Positions 37,755 through 50,214 of a DNA stretch of 64,000 nt are shown in pieces. The stretch covers positions 12,253,397-12,317,396 of the forward strand of contig NC_134652.1 of the NCBI RefSeq assembly GCF_030463565.1, in the 5' to 3' direction. Positions within the stretch are counted from its first letter, which is position 1. The number at the start of each line of letters is the position of its first letter. Position numbers and translations under genes: made by a program. This stretch comes from Pelecanus crispus. Taxonomy: Eukaryota; Chordata; Aves; Pelecaniformes; Pelecanidae. Below the pieces are notes generated by a model. The model ran no database searches and was not told the DNA's origin. It was given only the letters and a program-made list of their open reading frames with translations.

Positions 37755-38323
37755 TGTCGTGGTTTAGCCCCAGCCGGCAACTAAGCACCACGCAGCCGCT
37801 CGCTCACTCCCCCTGCCCCGATGGGATGGGGGAGAGAACTGGAGGAGTAAGAATGAAAAACACTCCTGGGTTGAGATAAGAACAGTTTAATAATTGAAAT
37901 AAAATAAAGTAAAATAATAATAATAATAATAATATAATAATAATAGTAATAACAATATACAAAGCAAGTGATGCACAATGCAATTGCTCACCACCTGCCG
38001 ACCGATACCCAGACAGTTCCCGAGCAGCGATCGCTGCTCCCTGGCCAACCCCCCCCAGTTTGTATACTGAGCATGACGTCATATGGTATGGAATAGCCCT
38101 TTGGTCAGTTTGGATCAACTATTCTGGCTGCGCCCCCTCCCAGTTTCTTGTGCACCTGGCAGAGCATGGGAAGCTGAAAAGTCCTTGACCAGCATAAGCA
38201 GTACTTAGCAACAACTAAAAACATCAGTGTGTTATCAACATTCTTCTCCTGCTAAATCCAAAACACAGCACTATGCCTGCTACTAGGAAGAAAATTAACT
38301 CTATCCCACCTGAAACCAGGACA
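37755..38323 (-). repeat. 5' LTR of the provirus
   Basis: 569-bp terminal repeat. On the element's strand it begins TGTCCTGGTTTCAGG and ends ACCACGACA (TG...CA). It contains a perfect CRE, TGACGTCA, at 38074-38081. The following TATA-like box reads TATACAAA (38059-38066), one base away from the version in the other LTR. An AT-rich trinucleotide-like stretch (about 37906-37955) differs in length between LTRs. Confidence 0.95.
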
Positions 38324-38328
38324 ATGGA
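38324..38328. repeat. Target-site duplication, 5' side (ATGGA)
   Basis: Partner of 31406-31410. The pair shows the provirus inserted once here and has kept both flanks, with no later recombination between LTRs. Confidence 0.9.
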
Positions 38329-41300
38329 TGAATTACTTTCCTTTCTTAACAGGAAAATCTCCCCAGCCCCAACCATTCTTAACTGCTATGCAATTAAATG
38401 GTTTCACTAAAGGCTCATCAGGAGGCTATTGTAACAGATTTCACCTGCACCTTTAAAGAAATGGTTCATTGTTTCTTCAGAAAACACAGTGCTTAAAAAA
38501 CCAAAGCACTTAACGATTGCTCCACAAACAAATTCAGAATGAAAATTTCCTGCCTGACTGATCTGCTTTACGTTTAAATCACTCAGTTCAATGGCACTTG
38601 GGGGAAAAAATGTTTTCTCCATTTGTGTTTTCAAAATCCCTTTCATTTTAGGATTTTGGGGAATTTTAAATCCTTAAAAGGGTCTCACAACATCTTCATG
38701 GGATTGGTTTGTGTAATGGAATTGACTCTTTTTCTGGGGCGAAGTGAATTACAGATGCCAGTATTTGGGGTCCCAGCTGCCTGGCCCAACCAAGGGGATT
38801 CACTGGCAGGGGGAGAAGAGAGTTTAGAAGAGAAAGGGAGGTCAAATTCCCCACTTCTCCTCACAATACACTCAACCAATCCAATATCTGGTTAAAAGAA
38901 TTGTTTACATCCATTTCTGTGCTAATATTTGCACGTAAATAAATTGCACAGATTCACACATTCTAGATGAACTTGCAATCTTCAAAGTCATCCCACAAAG
39001 CACTCAGGCAGGAGAAAACAGCAATAGGTTTTATGCATTTGAGACTCCCCTGGCTCCGCACAGCAGGCAGTGCGCCCTGACCTCTGCTGAAACATGTCAG
39101 TGAAGGTTTTGTCGCAACAAGCTGCTGGGATATCTCCTTGCTAACAGCTTTCTCCTCCTGCTAAAGACCAAGGGTAGAAGGACCACCCTATGTCACGCAT
39201 CCCTGTTTGTCAGGGCAGTAATAGGCATAGAAACATTTTTAAATTGATGGGTTTTAAAGTTCATCCCTCTTTGTCTTCTGCTTTTAGAGATAGGGGATGC
39301 CTTGAGTCATGTTTTGGAGCTTTTCTTTGTAGTTCAGAAACTTATTTTCACTTAATCATAGACTCCCAGAGCAAGGATTTAATCTTCCTCCCCTAAAGGG
39401 GGGGGTTCAAAGTCACCAGGTGGCCATCACCTGAGGAAAATTTTGCCTTTTCTTTTGACTGCTGCACTGACATTATTGTGCCTCGATGCACCAAGTCCTC
39501 TTGAAAACCCTGGCCCGAGTCAAAGCCCTAAGAGCCATGATCCCACAACCTGCTGGTCCACGTCTGGTGCCCCAGGCACCTCGCTGTTGCGGTGTACCAA
39601 GAAGTGCATCACCCCCTGTATTGTCAACAGGCACAAACAAGGCCCTGGGATCTTTTTTATCCCCAGGTGTTCGTTGCCTCTTGAGGACTTTGGATATATG
39701 GCATACTCCTGCAGTTTGGAGATGACTTATGTGTGTGTACAGATGTGCACAGACACCAGGTTATATTTATTCATAGGAACAGAATTGTATCTCACTGATA
39801 TTTCATCAATAAACACTCCCACCAGTGTGACGTGCTTGCAAAAATAGCAACTGTATTCATTAAGGATTAAGTGGAAAATGATTGTCTAGTTCAAAGAGTG
39901 TTTCAAATACATTTGTAGGCCCCTGCATACAGGTTTTGTCACATAGCTTTGAGAAATTTGTACTGGAGGGAGTGGAAGGGTGGGGTGGGGTGGCGTAGGT
40001 GTTATATTTTTTCTTATTTTGGTTTTGTAGTCCATGCTGAAAATATGCACCCAACCCAAGGGTGATGCATGTCATTTTTATTCTGTCAAGCTGCCGTGGC
40101 TGTAAGAGAGCAGAAAGCTGGCAGCTAGTAAAACAGCACACTTTATTCAGAACCTGCAAACATATAATCAATGCTTGCTACGTGTGGGGTTCACCTCGCT
40201 TCAGTAGCTGTTGCAGAGCTTTTTTCTATGGCCCTGTTTTATAAGCGGTGTTTATAAATACACTAAACAGTAGCATTAGAAAGGAGAAAGTGGGAACACT
40301 GCTTTAATTCATCTAGGCTTCATTGGCATAAAAATACATCCGGCATTTCTTTCATGAAGCTTAATGGGAACATATAGATGTGATTTCAAGTCTGTATTTT
40401 TTTTTCCTCTTCTCAGATAGTAAAATTTCTCTTAGAAAAAACATGTCAAACATATTGTGGGGGGAAAAAAGCATTTTAAGTGTATTATTAACCTCTTCTA
40501 TTACCACTTTCAGTTGTGAACCAACATGTGTACAGACCGCCTTCATTCATGAATGGCTGCAATCACTGAGGTATTTACTGCCATTTCTAAATGACTGTAG
40601 AATCAGTAGGCTCATCACAACACCAATCACTTGTGCTTCATCACTTGAAGTCGGCCGCAAGTGGCGGGGGAGGCAGAGCGCTGCTGGGGGCACTTCTCCT
40701 TCTTGTTGGTGTCGCAGCAGAATCTCCGGAGCAAACTGGGGACCTGGGCTTTGGTTAGACACTTCGGTTAGACCCTGCAGAAACCGGTGTTTAATGGTAC
40801 TCTGAACACAAGACCAGATATTCTGATATACTAATTTTACCTTGTGAAACAAAGGCAGTGAGAAAGTGTCTTGCCCAAGGTCAAGCAGGGTAACTGTGGG
40901 ACAGCCAAGAGTACCTCTCCTCCTAAACTATCCAGGTCAAGCAGGAATATGAAGGCAGCAAGGCCATAGCGCATCTTTCTCTCCCCTTTGAATTCAGTGG
41001 AGATTCTAGCAGGTGAAGTGAGAGAAACCAGCCCTTTCTCAACAGACCTAGGCATGCACATCGGTCTCAGTGCACTCAACCCACCAGGCTTTTGAGGAAC
41101 AAGGAGCACTTATTCTGAAAAACATGCAAGCCAGCCACACATAGGTTTCCTTTCCAAGAAAATTTTTTCTCTTGAGCAAAGTTACCAAGTTCTTTTGCTC
41201 TCAAGCCCTGTAGTCACCCCTGTGCCTTGCAATGCAAGAGTCTGACGCCTTACTAAAACCTGCAGAAATGCCTCTATCTTTGCCAGTGAGCAACTGTCTG

Positions 41301-44300
41301 TCAAAAAACTTGGAAGAGGAAGTCCTAAGCCTGCAAGACCCTTAAAAAGCTCTGTTTGATAAGGGGTGGATGTAATTACAGGTTCAGATGCTGGCTGTAC
41401 GGCACTAGTCAGTGATATGTGCGTTGCAATCATTCCCACCACCCGCGGAACCTTTTCTTGCTCTTTTTTGTCTCTGGTATCGATGTTGCAGCAGGCAGCG
41501 GACACCCCTGCTCCCTGCCTGCAGCCACAGTGGGCCCCGAGGGGTGCCGGGAGCCATAAGGCATCTATGTACCTATATACAAAGTGCAAAAGTGCAGTCA
41601 GTGGTGATAACAGCACTTGTTCCTGTGATTTGGGAGCGATCCGGTGCTGCTGGCCTAAGCTCCTTTCAGAGGAGGAGAGCGGAGCGGTAGCTGCTCAGTT
41701 GCTCCTGCCAGCCCAGCCGCGGGAGGCAGCCGGGCAGTGGGTAGCCGTATGCCTCCGCCGCCGGCACCACATGCAGATCATTAGCTCTTCTCCATGAGGC
41801 AGCTGCCATGAGTTTTATAAGCTGCTGGGGGTGGAAGTGCAGCCGTCCTGCCAGGCCCCAGGAGACCTGCCAAGCTCTCCTGTTATTTCCTCACGGTGGG
41901 TGCTCTGCTAACCATGAAAAGCACCGGAGTCTTTTTTTGCTTTTTCTTTTCCAACTGTTCCTATTCAGTGCAAACAACTCAAAACAGTCAGGCAGTTTCT
42001 TTGTAAAAATAAAACCCCAATTTCTCTTGATCTTTATGATCCTTTGAATGTGTAAAGGTAAATAGTTATTGTTGACTGTTAAGTATTCATCCAAAAACCC
42101 ATTAATCCAACAACATTCTAAGAAAGCTAACATGCTTGTCAAGAAGAGAGTGCCAAGGTAAAACAATGGTGTAAGATGAACAATAGAAAAAGGTCGCTTT
42201 AAAAAAGATGTATTTCATTATGAATGAATCTGTTACAGGTTTATTCAGGGAAAGCAGTTGTTCTGCTCATTGTCCTTCAGCTGAGCCTCTCTGTGAATAA
42301 AATGTGGTTGTGGTTGAATTCATTTCACTTGGTTCGCTAATTTTATGAAGTAAGCCATCACACACACACGTACAAAACAAATTACACGCCCGAGTACCGC
42401 GGTGGGGCCGTGCTGGGAGCTCTGCTGGCAGGCGGCGTGGGCCGGGCTGGCTCCCACCGTGGGGCGAAAGGGGCCGCATCCTGCCAAAGGGTGGAAACCG
42501 TCTATGTTTTTCTTTGCTCTGATGCAACAAAAGCTTTCTTATTTTGTGAAATAAACTATTGCTTGCTGTTTTTTCTTTTTTTAATCCCCAGACAGGGGAA
42601 AAGCCTCACAGTGGTCTGTTTATGTGGTCAGCCGTGCTGGAGAGCACCCCCAGATGCACCCCCAGACCTGTTTTCGGGTGGGTCAGGTGTGAAGGAGAAG
42701 CAAATCAAGGACGCTGGACCCTGCAGAGCCATTGCATCTGGTGGCTGCCCCAGCAGCGGGGGTGGTAGCCCACAGCACCCCTTGGCTGCGGTTCGGGCTG
42801 CCCTGGAGCGGGGCTGGGTCGGCACCGGCTGACCCACACCAGGGCAGGGGGGTGGCTGCTGTTGGGGGGATGCATGACATTCTGGGTGGCAGGGGGACAC
42901 CTGCCCATCCACCGGCAGGGCTTGGGGACGGCCCTGGGAGGACAGGGTCAACTGGTTCTCATCAAAATAAATCATAAGCGAGGGTGATCTCTGAAGACCT
43001 GCCTAGTCCCAAACGCCCGGTGAAAGATGACCAGCTCAGACAGCAGCGCGAGCCTGGGAGATCAAGAGGTGAATTAACAACAGTCAATTGTACTTCCAAA
43101 GAATCTCCTCGTGTTCGAGCGAGCAGTAAATGCGGTCTTGGCAGTAAGAGAGCCACGCAGACATAAGTACATGCATCCCATCTGCGGGACTGGCTGCCTG
43201 CTCTGAAGCTGCGTCCGCAGAAAGACTGATTATTCGCTGTTATGAAAGAGTGGGTGAAGGACCGAGGGGAAGCGGCAGTGCCTGTCCCAGCCCCGGAGGT
43301 GTTGCTGGTTGGATGATATCATTGACCAAAGGGATATTTTGCAACCCGTTCCCAGCAGTGCCAGGACACAGACTAACCACGGGCCACAGAGACTCCCTGG
43401 GGGAATTGGCGGGTGGACGCAGAGAGGTGGCCGAACGGCTGCGCTCAGCATGCGTGGCGAGCCGGGCTGCAGGGCAAGGGGCAGAGAGAGCTTGCGTGGG
43501 TCTGCGACCCATGCCGCCACGTTTCAGGGCAGCTTTTTCAGTCTTTGTGGCCAGTACAAACAAAATTACGTTGACAGAGATGCCAGACTGGACATCTGGC
43601 TTCCACAGACCATCCCAAAATACTGAAAAATCCCTTTCCTCCTGCCTCTGCTCCTCATTAGCACCCTGGAAAGAGGTGGCTGCGGTAAATTTGTGATTAG
43701 ATTAGAACAAAAATCATGATTTTGGCTGACCACATCCACCCAACAAAGTAATACACATCCAAACTGATGAATCACATCAGAATCACATTGCCTGGATTTT
43801 ACTCCCTCTTCGAGCCATCCATCTGCAGCCTCCGGATCCACAAACAAATGTGATTTTCTAACCGGGGCATCAAAACCAGCCTCAGGAAAAGGCAGGCTCC
43901 TTTCTGCGAGGCATTTTCACACTAAGGCAGGTGAGCTGCTGGCCTTATGGCATCTGACCGACTTTCACAAGCTGCAGCAACTTCACCTGACACCGGGTGG
44001 CCTCCCTTAAGTGTGAAATCTCCTCCTGTCCTTTGAAGATCAAAGGACAGCAAAGATAACTACCAGCTTTATCATGAAAACTAAAACCACTACCCCAGGG
44101 ATTATCTTGGGCCTCCCTCCTGCTCAGCATTAGCACTCAGCATTTCTCAGGCTCTTCCCAGGCTGAGCTCAGGGGCAGCAGGACATCCTTCTCCTATCAC
44201 ACCCAAGCTGGCAGGCTTTTCACAGTTTGGTCCAGATAATGGGTATCTTTTTTATCTTTTCCAGCCTTCCAACAAAGCATCTTGCTGTTTATTCTACATG

Positions 44301-45923
44301 ATCTCCCCTTGCCCTGGCCCACTGTGCCCGCTGTCTCCCCTGGCATCCTCAGCTCTCTCCTGGAGGGGGGCTGAACAGAAGGAAATGGGAAGAAAAACTG
44401 AGAAACCGAGATGGGAACGCTGTCTGAAGCCTCTTGGCAGCCTCCCCTGCTGTCTGCAGACATCCTCCAGTTGTCCAGATGACCTTTCCCCAGGATCCCG
44501 CAAGCCAGAACATCGAGCAGGGCAGTAGCCTGTTATGCAGGAGCCTTGTGCCTCTCCCTCCCCATGCGCACAGCCGGGGTGTACCCCCGTCAGATGTCAC
44601 ATTCAAGTCCAGAAAAGCTCCTCACAGCTGGGTTTGGTAATCAGAGCTGCCAGGAGCCACTTTAGCACTTAGTAGCACAGGGAACAACGTATCCTCCCCT
44701 TCTCCCTACCGGTGGCCCCTGATCAATTCTCTCAAGCATATCTGCCTGCGCAGGTCACGCTGACTGCCGGAAAACCGGCTGCTCTTCACAGCTGGATTTA
44801 GTAAACTGAAGCATGTCAATGCTTTAGCTCTCGGTAGCACACAGATTTCTTGCCACCCACCCAGGGCTCCCATCGCCTGCTTCCTGGCAGAGCGGCTGCT
44901 CTACCCCATGGTGGTTGTCTGAAAGCGCTGCGCGATTGGTTTTGTTTTTAACTAAGTAAAATTTTATATCCTGGGGGGAAAAGAAAAAAAAAACACCACA
45001 ACAAACTCTCTCTCTTGTAATACAGAACATATGGCCTCACAAGCACAGTACAATAAATACATCATGGTAATGAGATTTTGTGCTTAGATAGTCTTTGTCC
45101 ATGGGTCTAATGTGCATTGCAAACATATGAAAAAAGCTTTATGCCTTTCTCAGAATGAGATCAATATCATTATCCATGATGCAAGGCAGGCTGCAGAAAC
45201 ATACAGATAAGCCCGCGAGAAACATTTAGAGAGAAATTCAGGTCCACTCTAGCAGCGAAATCCTTCTTGTGTGAGCAAAACCACATCAGCAAAACTCTGC
45301 TTTGTACCAACAGAGCAGAAACATCCTCTGCAGGAGAAATGAGCTGTGCTGTGGAAAACAGTTTTGCTGCTACAATCCTTTTCTACATACTCAAGGGATC
45401 CGTCTGGTCAGCTCGGTCAGTCCAGGTCTCACTCACTTCCTTTATTATTTTGACAAATGTGGCTGTGCCAGCAGAGGCGTACAGAGCAGCTGCATCGCTT
45501 GCCCTGGAAAGCCAAGGGCAGAGCCCACAATCGATCCCAGACTGCCTGACCCCCCGGGCTCTCCGTTAGCCACAGTAATTACTCAGGGCAATGTAGACAT
45601 TGCTAGGGAGCCCACGGGTTGAAAGCATCTCTAGGAGATGAACACGCACAGTTCTGCTCCATCCCTGTTAGAAATATGCTTCATCTTGGCCAGCCTCTCG
45701 AGGCCCAGCCGGATGGCAGTTAATGGTCATGCTGGAATTCGTGTCAATTGATTTTCCAGTTAACTTGACTTAACATGATTGGAGGCATTAGAGCAGAGAG
45801 GATATACCTGTTGTTCCAGTTTCAGTCCTGTAGACCTCATATTCCATTTCAATGCAGCATCAAGTTTAGTTCTAATTAGAACAAAAGGATCCTTAAAATA
45901 AAGATGTAACATAAAGATTCATC
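38329..45923. other. Intergenic DNA, SMC3 to DUSP5, first half
   Basis: No coding exon recognised on either strand. Notable only for a G-rich stretch GGGTGGGGTGGGGTGG near 39978-39993, a CpG-rich patch near 41500-41780, and a CA microsatellite at about 42359-42369. Short open frames here look like chance. Confidence 0.5.
44590..44870. repeat. Degenerate direct duplication
   Basis: The stretch beginning CACAGCTGGGTTTGGTAA (about 44626) resembles CACAGCTGGATTTAGTAA about 164 bp further on. Both are followed by a TTTAGC...GTAGCACA block. It looks like an old tandem duplication. Confidence 0.4.
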
Positions 45924-46000
45924 CAGGGCCTGATCCGAAGCCCATTGTGTTCAGGAGCTGTCCTCCCCACTGAAGGCAATAGGCTTTGGATCAGGGCCTG
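45924..46000. repeat. Palindromic MITE-like element
   Basis: Two 31-bp inverted arms (45924-45954 and 45970-46000), about 26 of 31 matching, around a 15-nt centre. The arm core GGCCTGATCCGAAGCCCATTG resembles a short palindromic repeat I remember from reptile and bird genomes, probably a non-autonomous DNA transposon. Family name not assigned. Confidence 0.6.
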
Positions 46001-49000
46001 AAGGCAGCTTGCAATGTATGGGCAATTTAATAACAAGAGATGACTCACTATCAAACGCTGTCTGCTTTACAAAGGAGTCTCAGAAATGGAGTATCTGTGT
46101 GACAGAAATAAACCACTATTCACACACACACAAAGAGAGCCCATGAAAAACTACATTATTGCTTCACTTGGGAGACTTAAGCCTTGTCTGAGGAACTCTT
46201 ACTCATGTGAGTAACTTTACTAACATGAGTAACTCAGTAAAACCAAGTCTGGAAAAATGGTTATGCCAAAGGGGTTTGAGGTCTTTATCAGTTTGCCTGT
46301 CATTTCTGAGCGTCTAACAGTCCCAGCAGAGCAGATGCCTTTATGTGCTGCCTGTTCTGAAATCCTAATTGTGACCACAGCGAGCCTCGGCTGGGGCAGG
46401 GACCCCTGTGTCGTGTATCTGTAGGATTTGCTCTACAGGTGTTTCCCACTTCTGCTCATGTACAGCACACCCAATGGGTCCCATGGATCCCGTGCATGCT
46501 TGTCTCTTGGATGTGCTTTCCACCTGTGGTGTCCCTAGCATGTGTCCTATTCTGGCGTAGGCAAAAAATCCCTGACAGAAATAGGAGAGTCCTAGGGCAA
46601 TGCTGTCCCTTTGGGGCTTTGTGCTTCTTTCTCCGTTTCTATCTACCACAGTCACTCCTGGTCTTGAGTTACTGGCTTTCTGGGTTTGTTTGGTGTTTGT
46701 ACAGCTCGTAGCACAACAGGTCCTGCTAGGATTCCCAGGAGCTACAAATAACAGCCAGTGACTTCCATGGGGTAGGCTAGTACTTGAAAGTGATATCCAG
46801 GGGCCATAAATCCTCTTTAATAACTGGACAAAGCTGGAAGAAGTGCTGAGCATTTCAGCCGTAACCACAGAAGCCATTTTTCTTGGTAACCTTTACGTTC
46901 CCTGCAAGTGTTCATAGGCGGGATGCATAGGGATGCAGCACCACTGCTAACAGAAAAACGAACCCATTTGTTAAGCCTTACTTAGATGTCAGAGTACTTT
47001 GAATTTTGAAGCTGTAATAAACAGATTGAAATGACCCCAAATAATGCAATGGTAAAACAAAGTAGGACTTTACAACTGAGACCCTGGTGTCAGAACTTCA
47101 TTTGATTTTCTCTGATGACTCAACCTATTTCACAAGCTATTTTCATTGTTTCATTCCTTGTTTAGCGAACTTACTCATGTCTCGGTAAAAGCCTACGATG
47201 TGATAAAGTCAAGGAACCGTAATGTGTGGTACTGGTAACACCTCCCACGCCAAAAAAAAATCCAACTTCTATATTTCTGTGGCTCTGCAAATTGGTTCCT
47301 GCCTTTTTCTCCCCAGAGAGCAAGCTGGCAGCGTGTCTCCTCTCCAATTAGCATGAAGCTGTGAAAAGTGGAGATGGAGGGTCAAATTCACCATGCCTGG
47401 AGCCTCACTTACTTTTGCCACGTTACAGGCACATTTGGACCTTTGACTTCCCAGCAAGGCAAGTGTTGTTCTTAGCATACAAATAAAAACGCCTGCAGAA
47501 TACCTTGTTCATTGATGCTGTCCCCTGAAAAAAGCAGCTCACCACCGGAAGGCAAGAAGCTAAGAAGAGCTGCCTACCTCGTCTTGCTCAGGGACCAGGG
47601 ATGGACACCTCAGTATAAAATCCCCATGGAGCAGGTAAATTTTACCCGGCTTTTACTGGTCAGGATGTAATTTCTGCCTTTTGGTAAGTCCTTTAATCAG
47701 AGAAACAGGAGAAGCCTTTGTAACCAGCACAGGCTGCAAATCACACCAGCAAATGTATGGACTAAAAGAACACGTAGAGACACTTAAGGACAACACCCAC
47801 TCATCCACCCCCAACCCAGACCTCTTCACAGTCTGATTTGCAGCCATGTAAAGACATGTATTTTTCTGTGGTTGTTTTTTGAAGAGTTTGTTTGTCTTGG
47901 AGGCAGAAATGAAAGGCAGCCTGTGCAAAGCAGACAGGGGCTGAGCAACAGCGCTCACGCTTGCAACACGATTGCTCTTTTCAAGCCTCAAAGCAAGGAA
48001 CCAAAAGCCACGTGGCCCAAGCCCTCTTCAGTCCCACACCAGGATCTGAAACAGCTCTTGAGTGACACCAAGGAGTCCAGGACATAAAGGTGCACCATCA
48101 GGAGTGCCCATGGAGAGAGATGCTCACGTCCCGGGGCAGCCCTGAACCAGCACTTCCATGGGCAGCAGAACCTGCAAAATCCCCTTTTCTGTGACATTTC
48201 CTCTCATCTTCTTTGGATTCAGGTATCATAAGGGATAAGCTCTAATCAAGGTTTTGCCTAAGGGTACAGCATTCTTGGCATCTTTCCCTCACTTGCACTT
48301 TCTCATGTCTGAAAGCATCCTGCTATAGCCTTCCCCTTGTTGTTACAGCTACGTAGGTCTCTACTTTCCATCAGAACTTTGTTTTTGAGATCCTTACTCC
48401 TCCATCAAGCTTAGCTGGCAGATGGACATGGGCACATTGAACCAGCCAGTCCAACCCCCATCCTTCAGCTCTGGCATTACCCACACACCTGCCTGAGCTG
48501 ACCTTCCATCCCTAGGAGTGAGCTACCCAAAACCTAGCCCATCTGGGCTATAAAAACTCCCTAAATCTACCATCCTACCCAGTCTGGTGAATTTGCTTAG
48601 CACACAAGCCACACAACACTGACAGAGCTGTTCCTTTCCCTAAGGATAGAGGTAGCTGTTGCGTGCTGGTGTTTGGAAGCAGAGAACCAGGGTTCCTACC
48701 CTGCCCATGCAGGTTCAAACTCACACATCCCACCTCCCAGGTAGGTGCCATCCTGATTTGTCACACCCACCTTCACACATCGGTGCTTGGGTCCTCAGCT
48801 CCTCCCTGCCTGTGGGAGCAGCATGGCCAGGGAGGGAGGAGAGCGCATATTCTCACCCCAGAGCCCCGCAGTCAGATGGCTGTGATGTCCCCTCAGAAAG
48901 GTGGAATCTGCTGAGTTGGCCAAGGGAGGAGCTGAGCTGGGGACTGAGGTCTTACATTAGCACTGAAGGTCTTAACGTTAGGGAAGCAGGCACCAGCACA

Positions 49001-50137
49001 AGCATGGGAGCACATCCCTCTGGGAGGCAGCATTTACATCCCTATCGCTCTGCCCTGGATGCTGGGACTTCCTTCAGCCTGCAGGGAGGAGACCCAGGTT
49101 GGGACCAGCCTAGCAGAGGGGAGGAACGCTGCCCTGGGCAGGAGCACAAATCTCAGAGTCCTGTGCCCAGGCATGACAACAATCTCTCTTCAGGATCCTG
49201 CGGGGCTCTGGCCCTCCATCTTTGCTGAATCCCAGCCCAGCATCTCCCCCTGCCAACGCTATCCACCAACATGCTGTGCTAAAGGCCACGATCAGAGCCC
49301 CCCCTCCAAAACCAAAACAGCTGCCTTCCCTCTCTGCTAAATACCTGGCTCCTCTGCCTGGCCTGTGATCTTTTCCAGCTGCTGCTCAAATCTGCCAAGG
49401 CCAGCAGTCCCTCCGTTAACCCCTTCAGCCTGCACGTTCTCATGGCAAACATCATCAGCTCTGCAGAGGCTTTCGGCTTCCCCATCCTTGAGAAACAAAG
49501 CTGGTCATTCCCCCAGAAGGGGTTTTATGCTGTTTTAACGAGAGCTGTTAGCTGCTCTGTTTCTGTCAAGGTTGTAGGTCTCTGTGGTCAGGATGCAGCC
49601 CCTCTCACTAAGCCTACCAGCCTTCCAGGTCTGGAGGGGCTTGTGGGGGCTGAGAAGCATTTTCACTGCAACCGGCCATGGGTTTCCAGAGAGCACTTTC
49701 CAGAGCAATCAGATCTCTTAGAAAATTGATCAATCTGCTCTTATTAGATCACCTGCCTCACCTCCCCAGCTGCTGGTTCCCATGTTCAGGTTTCCCAGAG
49801 CCCAGGCAGGGCTGCTGCCATGTCCCCCAACACAGGGAAGAAATCCAAGGCTCATCTCCAATAACAGCTTCTCACCTGTGAGATTTGCTTCTCAGGGGCA
49901 GGATGTTACAAACGGATGAACCCCAGAGGGCACAGATGCTTTGTAATTCACCTAAACATCTACCATAAATTTTTCAACTTGGTAACTTGGAAATGCAGAT
50001 TATAAGTGTACTACAGTGATGAGCCAGAAAGAACATAAAAACTTCCAGCTAAAAGGGAGTAGGAAATGGCTCAGAGATGCTGGCGCCTCAAACTATTTTT
50101 TTTTCATTAAAAAAAGTGAAAAGATGAGCATTACCCA
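46001..50137. other. Intergenic DNA downstream of DUSP5
   Basis: No exon recognised. Perfect AP-1 heptamers lie at 46041 and 47116. A 170-codon open frame on the minus strand (46365-46877) shows no recognisable domain and is treated as chance. Confidence 0.5.
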
Positions 50138-50214
50138 CATGTCCTGGTCCTTGACGTGATGCTTGCAGGTGGCCACAGACCACCCGCAAGCGTCACACCA
50201 GGGACCAGGACATG
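50138..50214. ncRNA. 77-nt near-perfect hairpin, pre-miRNA-sized (function unknown)
   Basis: Arms 50138-50172 and 50180-50214 (35 nt each) pair at 30 positions by Watson-Crick rules, plus two G-U pairs if read on the plus strand, around the 7-nt loop CCACAGA. Both ends are CATG. No known microRNA is recognised. It could equally be a short inverted-repeat transposon remnant. Confidence 0.4.

Larger units (their letters stand above)
31406..38328 (-). mobile_element. Full-length defective endogenous retrovirus (with target duplications)
   Basis: The provirus (31411-38323, 6.9 kb) reads on the minus strand: 5' LTR, primer-binding site, gag, protease, reverse transcriptase/RNase H, integrase, then 3' LTR, with no env. 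It is flanked by the direct repeat ATGGA. The primer-binding site matches tRNA-Lys(1,2) at 17 of 18 positions as I recall that sequence (class II habit). The YIDD polymerase box, 5-bp duplication and missing env suggest an ERVL-like group, so class assignment is left open. Stops and frame changes disable every major gene. LTR divergence of around 4-5% by eye indicates an insertion that is not recent. Confidence 0.95.

Noticed and set aside
31411-38323. Possibility that the provirus is intact
   Set aside because: At least four in-frame stops or frame breaks were located in gag, protease, RNase H and integrase, and env is missing.
39353-39372. ATCATAGACTCCCAGAG resembling a CR1 3' end
   Set aside because: Too short and imperfect to call a CR1 fragment, and no flanking CR1 similarity recognised.
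46365-46877. 170-codon minus-strand open frame in the intergenic region
   Set aside because: No domain, no splice or promoter context, and a length within reach of chance over 64 kb.
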